From Odontocerum albicorne (taxonomy: Eukaryota; Arthropoda; Insecta; Trichoptera; Odontoceridae), in the NCBI GenBank assembly GCA_949825065.1, contig OX463846.1:17022205-17086204 (forward strand): a stretch of DNA of 64,000 bases, given 5' to 3'. Of the stretch, positions 56,301 to 64,000 are shown piece after piece. The notes under the pieces were generated by a model. The model did no database searches. It was not told the origin of the DNA and was given only the letters and a program-made list of their open reading frames with translations. The translations under genes were made by a program, and so were the position numbers. Position 1 is the first letter of the stretch. The number at the start of each line of letters is the position of its first letter.

Positions 56301-57159
56301 CTACCTTGATCAAAAAGTTTTAGGACCGGCCACCGTGTGGCGCTGTCAGTCACCCGATTGGAGTTCTTTTTTTTTATTAGGTTACCACATCTATCATTGA
56401 CACTTCCCTCCAAATTTCAGCGTCATAGCTTAATATTTGTAAAAGTTACGCTGTACTGAGTACATCTATCTTTGTGCGTGTTTTCGATTTTTTTACAAGT
56501 TTGAAAATGGCATCAACTGTGCATAAACAAGTTTGCATTAAATTGTGTGTGAAAAACGGATTTAACGGTCCGCAGACCTTGGAAATGCTGGAGAAATGTT
56601 TTTCGGTGGCACGAACGCTTCAGAAGTGGTCGTGAGTCGTTCGAGGATGACGAACGCAGTGGCAGTCGAAAACCGATGGAAACATCGATAAAATCAAAGA
56701 AATGTTGGCCGAAAACCGCAAATTGACCATCAGAAAGCTGGCAGAGGACTTGAACATCGCTCATGGATCCGCTCAAGACATTTTGGTTAGTGATTTGGGC
56801 CTCAGACGTGTCGCTGCAAAACTGGTGTCGAAACACCTCAATTTCATGCAAAAAAAAACACGAATACTATCTAGCAGCCTTCGAATTCACCTGATCTGGC
56901 TCCCTGCGACTTTTTCCTGTTCAACTGACTTATGAACGCGTTACAGCACCCGAGAGGATGTCATGAAAAAATCGAAGACGGCTCTGATGGACATACCGAA
57001 AATTGAGTACCAGCGGTGTTTCGAGGATTGGATCAAGCGCTGGCGTAAGTACGTTGCAGTCGATGGGGAGTACTTTGAAGGGGACCATATCGATTTTGAT
57101 GAATTAACTTGTATTTTCGATTTTTTTAATAAAGTCCTAAAACTTTTTGATCAAGGTAG
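56301..57159 (+). mobile_element. mariner deletion derivative, 859 bp, perfect 26-bp TIRs
   Basis: Terminal inverted repeats 56301-56326 and 57134-57159 are perfect complements (outer end CTACCTTGATCAAAAAG), each flanked by TA. Inside is a transposase remnant lacking two of three catalytic residues. Perfect termini around a gutted gene indicate a non-autonomous element that could have been moved by a transposase supplied elsewhere, and more recently than the other mariners here. Confidence 0.95.
56507..57110 (+). pseudogene. mariner transposase with central deletion
   Basis: ATG at 56507 starts MASTVHKQVCIKLCVKNGFN (helix-turn-helix region). A small deletion shifts frame near 56600 before the RESFEDDERSGSRKPME linker. 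In the second frame IRKLAEDLNIAHGSAQDIL continues the DNA-binding domain. At about 56860 the sequence jumps to SNSPDLAPCDFFLF, retaining only the third catalytic Asp, then the C-terminus (DIPKIEYQRCFEDWIKRW, VDGEYFEGD; 56963-57169). The first two Asp and everything between them are deleted. Confidence 0.88.
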
Positions 57160-57164
57160 TATAC

Positions 57165-58860
57165 ATTAACGTCATGTAATACGGGCGAACAAACTACGTA
57201 GTTTTGAATAGAAATGTTTGAAACTAAATTTTACACTTACTTAAAATACATAAATAACTTTGAGAATTTCTCGGAAATGAATAAAATTAGAATTTATGAT
57301 GTTTTTTCAATACACTAACCGTCGAAATAAAAAAAATCGATTTATGATTTTTTGGATAATTGTCATAAAATAACCGATGTCTATGTCTGATAAAAATTTG
57401 GAATTAATATTTTAACTGGAAATACTTTTTTCATAAAATCAAAAAATGTTCAAAAGCTCACATACACATATGTTATATTGGAAGAAGTTTCAATTTTAAT
57501 TTCATTTAAATATCTAAGAAACAGAAACATGTTAGATACCAATTTGTGCCTGAAACCCGACCATATGTTATAAAATAAAATGTCTTTTCGGGTTGTTTTT
57601 TTTATATATGTAGATCCGTCCGTAAATTGTTTCACCGAAACCCGACAACGTTTTGCAAAATAAATGATAGACATTTTCTGGCGGCTCAAACAGAGACGAG
57701 CCGTAATTGATATGTATAGAGATGCATATTGTTTTTAAAGCAAAATGGAAAGGAAGAAACAATACACCTGAACAAATACATCATTGATGAGTTTCTGTAC
57801 CAGGGCAGAACTCGTAATTATTCAGGAAAAGCTTTTAAACCATTAAAAAATCTTTCTTACAAAGCAAATCTACAGTAGATCATTTTTAAGATTATCATAA
57901 CTTAATTAAAATAATTTGTAAATATATGTCCCAGTTTTTTTAATATTACGACGTTCGGCAATAGATTTTTTTAAAAGATTTCTAAACAATAAATATTATT
58001 AAAGAACTAATATTCATAGTTATTTTATATGGATCAGATAATCTTATAACATATTATACAGTATTTTGGAGAAAAAAAAATTGAAAAACACTTGACTGAA
58101 TATGATATACTCGTACAATAAGCGAGTTGATTTAGAATAAATAAAAAAACTACCAACCAGCCAATCAGACAAGAGTTGGGTCGATTCCGTTATTTTTTTA
58201 GTGATAGAACTCGAAGTAATTTTTTGAGTAATTTTTAAACCAAAAATTTTTTTTTAATCAAGGATATTTAAATGCTTGAAGAATAAGGGTATATAAAAAA
58301 ATTAAAAGGCGTTTGTGATAAAAAATTATATTATATAAAAAAATATTTTTTTATATAAAATATTTTTAACGCTAATACGTAAAAAAAATCTAGATACGGT
58401 GGTTATATGAAAACATAAATCTTAAATAAATCCAATTAATAGATTTGAACTAATTTAACGGAACATTTCAACATAAATAAATAATGAATGCATGTATTCC
58501 GGTTATTCTAAGAATAAAACGTTTACCCTTTCTAGAAGTGAAGTTATATACAATTTCGGATCGCAGTAAATAGTCACTGATGAGATAAACAAAGCGTTTT
58601 TTAAATGAATGATTCAATGAGCGCATACTCGTGCCTTAGTTTAATATTGAAAAGCATTGTGCGAAGAACATTTACTAAGGGGGAAGCACATATACTCTTA
58701 TGAAGCAGCCTGGAGTGTGCTTCAGAGATATGGATCCTTAACTAAAGGATGTATGTTGGCTTAACTGAAGTGGGCCAGCCGCAATTCTTGAAGTGTGTAT
58801 TACAGGGAAGAGTTAGTAAATATTCTAAAGTCGTATAGTGATAAATTATCTGTTTTGATC
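57165..58860. other. AT-rich DNA without recognised feature
   Basis: About 1.7 kb. Two short minus frames (57450-57762) overlap and show no domain. A possible tRNA-like or LINE patch at 58640-58800 is too weak to name. Confidence 0.4.
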
Positions 58861-58864
58861 TACA

Positions 58865-59335
58865 ATCGCTTGAGATTCGTAGAGGTACCTTTGATCATGT
58901 GTTTGTTTACAAAATCTTGAATAACCTGATGTTCTTATCTGTGACTCTGGAACGAATTGATTTTAGTATTCCCTCTCATTCTCTTTGAAGATCTGTTATG
59001 ATCAGCGTAGCTACATTTAGAAATAACACAGCCTTATTTAACCCAATAGTAAGAATTTGCCGAGAATACATTACGGTAGCTGAATTGGATATAAGCATAC
59101 TTCAACGCTGTCAAGGTTTGAGACGATGGTGGCTTAATTCATGGTTAAAAATCCCCTCCTACATAATTTATAGCATTTTCGTTAACTTAGTAATAATGGC
59201 TTTACTGTATGTGAGATGAACACTGGTATTTAGGATTTTAATCATTTGTATTATTTAGAAATGGTAGATTTGAGTGTATTCCTTGATTAATTTCCAGTAA
59301 GTCTTTTTTTCAATAAGAATAAAAAAAGTATGTAC
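58865..59335 (+). pseudogene. Jockey-like LINE C-terminus and 3' tail
   Basis: From 58868 the frame gives LEIRRGTFDHVFVYKILNNL then IDFSIPSHSL. After a frame change it gives SVATFRNNTALFNPIVRICR and AELDISILQRC before a stop at 59217. This is the standard end of a non-LTR ORF2. The 3' untranslated part shares TTGATTAATTTCCAGTAAG and CAATAAGAATAAAAAAAG with 53290-53640, so the two are copies of one family. Confidence 0.8.
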
Positions 59336-59339
59336 AAAA

Positions 59340-60035
59340 TGAACATTTTTCGATAGAGTAATGTATCAACTTGGAATTAACTGAACTGTACTGATAAATT
59401 ATAATTTATTATTACACTCTTTGCTAACATTGACAAGTAAAAGAAAAAAAAAATTTTTCGGTTACAACTTATTATGTACTCAATATATTTATGATTTATG
59501 TGAATTGTATCTTAAATAATTCGGCAATTTAGAATTCCATTTTCAGGCTTATTTTTCAACGCCATTGAAAGCACTCAGTCTAGCTCTGTAAGACAGAGTT
59601 TTTACATAGCGCGGCCATTTTTCTTAACGTGATGGCAAAAACCCTTTCAAAACACATTTGGCTTTTTCGGCTTCCCAGCCAATACATACTTTATTTTGTT
59701 GAAAATAAGGTTAAATATATTTTAAAAAAGGGCTTCATTTCTGTTTCTTGAAATATTACTTTATTTAACATCCCTCTAAGATCCTTATAAAACTAGAGGC
59801 CTCGATTTCGTAAAGCCACGTTCAAATGCCAGATTTTTTTTACATTAATTAAAGGTTTTGGTAGCTTCAAATTAAATAAAAGAAAAAAAAATAGTCATAA
59901 ATAAGGGTCACAAAAAATAAATTAAAAACATGAAGTTAGGGTACCATCCAATAACTGTTTTCTCGACAGATGGATGATTTAAGGGTTTACTGCGGTCTTA
60001 ATTGTGAGTGGAATACTGTTTAAGTAGGGCAAACA
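59340..60035. other. AT-rich DNA without recognised feature
   Basis: No supported feature. Confidence 0.4.
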
Positions 60036-60042
60036 TATTCAA

Positions 60043-60258
60043 ATTCATGTTTGATTAATAGTACACTTTCTATTTTAAATTCATTTTTGATTAATAGTAC
60101 ACATTCTGTTTTAAATTCATGTTTGATCAATAGTACACTTTCTGTTTTAAATTCATTTTTGATTAATAGTACACATTCTATTTTAAATTCATGTTTGATT
60201 AATATTACATTTTCTATTTTAAATTCATGTTTGATTAATAGTACACTTTCTATTATAA
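60043..60258 (+). repeat. 36-bp tandem repeat, 6 units
   Basis: Six units of exactly 36 bp with core TTTGATTAATAGTACACTTT, alternating between two variants (CATGTTTGAT/CATTTTTGAT and CACTTTC/CACATTC), which suggests a 72-bp higher-order unit. The period preserves reading frame. Confidence 0.93.
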
Positions 60259-60533
60259 ATAAGTTTTATTGTTATCTTTATAATTTTAATCCCCATCCAA
60301 AACTAAATCTTGCCCTAAGTTTCATTTTGCTTTTAAATGACTGTGGGGATGTTTGTTATCTCGATGCTAGTGAGTTGTTAGATGACTGGATAGGCTCCAA
60401 AACTTTTGTATTTCGGTGTATGTTTAATCTAAAAAATGCGGTCATATGTCTGAATATCGTTCCAGACTCGAATAGCTTAGAAAAAGACAGCGAAGAAATC
60501 TCCACATTCTATAAACCCTCTTCGGAGTGTTAA
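60051..60533 (+). CDS. 160-codon frame with 12-residue repeats, unassigned
   Basis: An uninterrupted frame from an ATG at 60051: six 12-residue repeats (LINSTLSILNSC type, residues 1-72), then about 85 residues of non-repetitive, compositionally ordinary sequence including LLLNDCGDVCYLDASELLDD and a DSNSLEKDSEEIS acidic end. No signal peptide or domain is recognised. The unique part stays open for about 85 codons in AT-rich DNA, where stops are frequent, which makes it more interesting than the repeat itself. It may be a transposon frame, since the 3' end homologous to the 18-kb palindrome lies only 140 bp downstream. Confidence 0.35.
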   Translation: MINSTLSILNSFLINSTHSVLNSCLINSTLSVLNSFLINSTHSILNSCLINITFSILNSCLINSTLSIINKFYCYLYNFNPHPKLNLALSFILLLNDCGDVCYLDASELLDDWIGSKTFVFRCMFNLKNAVICLNIVPDSNSLEKDSEEISTFYKPSSEC

Positions 60534-60589
60534 CGATTCTTGACGTTCACAGTATCTGTGTAAAAAAATAACATTCTTCTGATCATGGA

Positions 60590-60745
60590 CTGCCTCTCCA
60601 ATCTGGTGATGGCCGAATCCTTTGTATACCAACAAGACCTGTTTGTGCTCCCTTGATGATGAGGTTGAAGCCTTGAAACCAGTAAGGTTATACCATTACA
60701 AAAAGTGGAATAAACAGTGTTTGATAAAACAAATTACAATGTTAT
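60590..60745 (+). mobile_element. 3' end of an unclassified element (palindrome relative)
   Basis: The stretch 60673-60743 (GAAACC.., ATACCATTACA.., AACAGTGTTTGATAAAACA) is the same sequence as each arm of the palindrome at 18059-18222. Just upstream, 60657-60679 has TGATGA, a GG..CC pair and GAAAC, which recalls a hammerhead-ribozyme core of the kind carried by Penelope-like elements, but not in canonical form. Confidence 0.5.
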
Positions 60746-61036
60746 AGAATTATTCATCATTTTGTGTACATGGTTACACATAGTATATCTGGCAGGCAGA
60801 TAGCTATAAATCAATTTCATCCAACCAACCAGCCCATCTTTAATACAGTATTTTTTTTAATCCATTGCAAATTTACAAAAAAAATGAGTTAAATTCAAAT
60901 AAAAATCACTTAAATGATTAATCTCTAATCAATAATAATGGAACTAGAGAAGAAGGATTTGTTTAAGGACTAGGAAAGGTAATAAAGGGAAATTAGGGAG
61001 AAAGGAAATTCTGGAAAATGAAATATGTTTTCAATT

Positions 61037-61240
61037 CTATATTAAACGTAAAAAATAATGGTACATTCGTATAACTCTTGGAAGTTCGTTCCATAGTCGC
61101 ATCGAGTGGACCGCAAATAAAGATGTAGTGGTGTTGATAGAGTTGAATGTATGTGTAGTATTCATATTTATATTTTTAAACATGTCTGCCAAAAAAAGTA
61201 GTAACAAATGATTTGTAAACTCTGATAAAAACCAAACCAT
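61037..61240 (-). pseudogene. Jockey-like LINE C-terminal remnant
   Basis: Minus frame ending HSMRLWNELPRVIR, the S.R.WN.LP.(x) motif at the C-terminus of many Jockey/CR1-type ORF2 proteins, preceded by TFNSINTTTSLFAV. It is a 5'-truncated scrap. Confidence 0.6.
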
Positions 61241-61244
61241 GCCA

Positions 61245-62690
61245 TGGGATCAGCCAAAGTATTACGAAAACAACACATCTATACAAATATAGATATACAT
61301 ATTTTTTTTACGTTAAGAGGCGACTGACTTTATTTTTTTAATTAATTATTTTTTTCCTTTAATCACACATAACATTTTTTCATGGTGCTGGTGTGAACGA
61401 TGTTTTACCTTAACAAAGAATATATTTGTCAAACAAACAAAACACGTTTCTTTCAAATGAAGCATTACAGAGAGAACAATCGATCCAGAAACTGTCACCA
61501 ACAATCTCCTCTATTTTCTTTTTGACTCAAACTACTCCGCCAAAAATAATATTTTGATGTCGCTAGAAAATGTATCTATACTATGCAAGATTTACGTCAT
61601 TTAAACGGATATATTTATTATTGGGTATAATAATTTAATACTCAAACTGCAGAAACGTATGGTTAATCATTATATACTCGTATATATAATATTGTTGATG
61701 CAATTCTATGATTGACGTAGAAACAGACGATAAAAACTTACATTTCAATTCAACTTGAGGAATTTAAGATCCAGATTTGCAGAAGAATGATTTGATATTA
61801 AGACAGATAGAACGGATTCATCGATCATAAGATCAATAACCTATAGAACCATTATACAGCTCTAGTGATATATTTACCCTGCCAACTAGAGAAGCTCTTT
61901 TACGCAATTACAGGGCAGCAGAAGATGTACGTTTTGAAAGTTAACGCTCTGCAAAAGTTTTATAGGCATCAATAGTAACTAAAGTAAGTACTACGCTATG
62001 ATTTTTTTTTGCATATGGACGTACCTACTTACGCCTTATTTTATATGTTCCGAGATATATACGAGCATCGCGCTGTTTACTGTACGGCTCTAAGAGAGCA
62101 GACTTCTAAGTTTTGAGAGCATGTGCTTAAGGGCATCATGTGATGTAACCAGGTGACGAATGAGATTTCGTTATCAAACACAGCAGCAGCCAATAGCTGC
62201 CAAAGTAACGACGAAAATCTGAAGGTGGGTTAAGAATTCCGCTAGGTACTCGTAGCTAGTCCAAAGCTGTGCTTTTTTGTTTGAACCCGACATATTGGGT
62301 GCCCATCCTACATCACACAACAAAGTTATTATAAAGAGATTCGCAGTTTAGACCCGACGTTGAGTGCTGGGCTATGAGTCGAACTGGATGGAAACGTTTT
62401 ATGGTATCCCTTTGTTCTTGATGGATTGTATAGGATTTTTATGAGAGATTTAAGAAAACATATTTTTGTGTGGTGCAGGCTTTTATGCGATTAGATTAAA
62501 TATTTTTGAAGGTGGAATTTATCCATGAAATACACACTATTGGTTTGATATTGAGTTACATTGAAGTATGCTCATTCGATGGTCCAAAAAAAATAAAATA
62601 ATATAATTTCATTTTGGGTTATTTTCATATACACGTATAGATAAAAATAGAAAAATATATATGTTCTACAATACGTGCATATATATATCA
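61245..62690. other. DNA without recognised feature
   Basis: About 1.4 kb. A GC-richer section (62040-62400) has no clear frame; the rest is AT-rich. Confidence 0.35.
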
Positions 62691-62694
62691 ACAT

Positions 62695-62949
62695 CTAAAT
62701 ACTACATAGTTGAGATGTTAATGCTAACATTTTAGCACAATATAGTACTCCAGGACACGCGAGACCGAATTTAATGACATAAAGCCCTTGAGGCATTTCA
62801 AGAACAGTTTCCTCTACATTTAAGAGGTATTTTCTGGATCTTAATTTACAAACTATTAACTGTGCAGCCAGCAAAATTAAATTAGTTTTTTCTGCATCAG
62901 ATACATTTTCGGCAGAGATTTCTCCTTTTCTATTATAACACTCTACGCC
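62695..62949 (-). pseudogene. unassigned decayed coding stretch
   Basis: Minus-strand frame open for 84 codons without an initiating ATG near its start (first internal ATG after about 55 codons): GVECYNRKGEISAENVSDAE then LILLAAQLIVCKLRSRKY and EMPQGLYVIKFGLACPGV. Upstream the same frame continues with coding-like composition (SQLAPNDNAGGVVPL) past three stops. It has the balanced composition of a real protein rather than AT-rich noise, so it is probably a decayed transposon or gene fragment. I do not recognise the family. Confidence 0.4.
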
Positions 62950-62954
62950 TTACA

Positions 62955-63045
62955 GCGGTACAACACCACCGGCATTATCATTTGGAGCTAGCTGACTTCA
63001 GAAGTCATCAATTTGACCGTTTTATAGCATAAAATGATATTATAC
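62955..63045. other. upstream continuation of decayed frame
   Basis: See the preceding entry; stops at 62950 and farther upstream interrupt it. Confidence 0.3.
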
Positions 63046-63054
63046 AGTATTTTT

Positions 63055-63241
63055 TTTTTAGATATGACTGCAAAATACAATTTTTAGATAAGACTGCCAA
63101 ATACAATTTTTAGATAAGACTGCAAAATACAATTTTTAGATAAGACTGCAAAATACAATTTTTAGATAAGACTGCAAAATACAATTTTTAGATAAGACTG
63201 CAAAATATAATTTTTAGATAAGACTGCAAAATACAACTTTT
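63055..63241 (+). repeat. 26-bp tandem repeat, about 7 units
   Basis: Units of 26 bp with core TTTTTAGATAAGACTGCAAA and nearly no variation (one ATGA, one GCCAAA and one TATAA variant). Confidence 0.95.
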
Positions 63242-63244
63242 ACT

Positions 63245-64000
63245 CTTATAGCGTATTGGAAATATCGCGTTCATTGATAATTTGAATACACATTTTATTT
63301 CTAGTTGTTTGATATTTTTTTTAAACATAATTATAAATAATAATGACAATAGGGCGTTATTTTTTTTTTAATATTTTAAAATACTAAAATGGCTCTGTTT
63401 CATAATATAATACAGTTACATTCAATAGCACTATGGACGACTAAAATGCAGCTTATGAGCTTCATTAATAATAGTTCAGAAGAAAAGAAGTCTGAAGGTA
63501 TTATAAAATATGATGTATCAATTATGAAAAACAAGTTCACCATTCACTAAACTGCGGTCTAATAATGACGTGCGATGATAATTCAAATAAAAGTACTATT
63601 GAAAACTCTAAAGCATTTTCAAGCCGTTTCCTCCAGTTAGCGATTTAAAATCTATTATTTTACTTAACATGCAAGTTCATACATTGTGCATACCAATTAT
63701 GAATATTTTACCTCAATTAAAAGTCGTGTACTTAATTAATATCATAATTGTAGGAAACATTAAAGCGTAAACTTTATAGTAGTGTAGGCCTGAAGGGAAC
63801 ACGCTACTTGATTCGTCAAAACAGCTTAAGGGCCTGATGGCATGAAACGTGAATATTTAAAATGTCGATTAATATTTCAGAAGATGGCATTAGGGCTGAA
63901 TTCGAGGTGTAAAATATGCAACAGTTTTCACATGAGAAAAATAGTGAGGATAATTTTTTCATTATTCTTCTAAATATAATACGTTTGAAACATTGAAAAA
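63245..64000. other. AT-rich DNA without recognised feature
   Basis: No supported feature to the window end. Confidence 0.4.

Overview
This window looks like intergenic DNA from a large, AT-rich, transposon-laden animal genome, most likely an arthropod. The evidence is decayed mariner transposases, insect/crustacean-type LINE reverse transcriptase fragments, a gypsy LTR element, tRNA-derived SINEs with A and B boxes, and no bacterial-style operons or compact coding. The exact taxon cannot be fixed from sequence alone. An AT-rich, mariner-rich crustacean such as a copepod, or an insect, would fit, but that is a guess. I found no host gene that I can name with confidence. Two open frames (25446-25889 and 62695-62949, both minus) are the only candidates for non-repeat protein coding, and both are weak.

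Layout. 0-10 kb: a GT-rich minisatellite, a CT microsatellite, a LINE C-terminal fragment (2.6 kb), a 27-bp tandem repeat (3.5 kb), SINEs of three families, a dead mariner (4.69-5.98 kb), a reverse-oriented RTE-like reverse transcriptase fragment (6.28-7.5 kb), a Jockey-like LINE tail (8.0-8.7 kb) and an inverted pair of SINE-D copies (8.8-9.3 kb). 12.36-17.97 kb: a 2.2-kb block present twice with no difference I could find. The copies flank a 1.1-kb 3' portion of a gypsy element, and identity stops exactly at the LTR terminus. 18-25 kb: a 160-bp near-perfect palindrome, a 26-bp minisatellite of about 20 units, LINE tails and a four-unit 215-bp satellite. 25-34 kb: LINE tails, SINEs, an internally deleted mariner (30.43-31.39 kb) and an old DDE transposase pseudogene split by a SINE with an 8-bp target duplication and by a second repeat (32.96-33.98 kb). 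34-48 kb: mostly plain AT-rich DNA with LINE fragments, a LINE endonuclease remnant (42.2-42.6 kb), and a 122-bp-arm inverted repeat (44.18-44.45 kb). 48-64 kb: more SINEs, a 240-bp TA microsatellite, LINE 3' ends, a mariner C-terminal scrap, an 859-bp mariner deletion derivative with perfect 26-bp terminal repeats (56.30-57.16 kb), a 36-bp in-frame repeat ORF and a 26-bp tandem repeat.

Nothing here works together as a pathway; what the window records is layered transposon insertion. By hand comparison I delimit four SINE families (A to D), one recurrent LINE 3'-tail family (G), and three unclassified dispersed repeats (E, F, H). An octamer (TACTCGTA and its complement) recurs at least 28 times, far above what composition predicts. 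I consider it the most unexpected small-scale signal.
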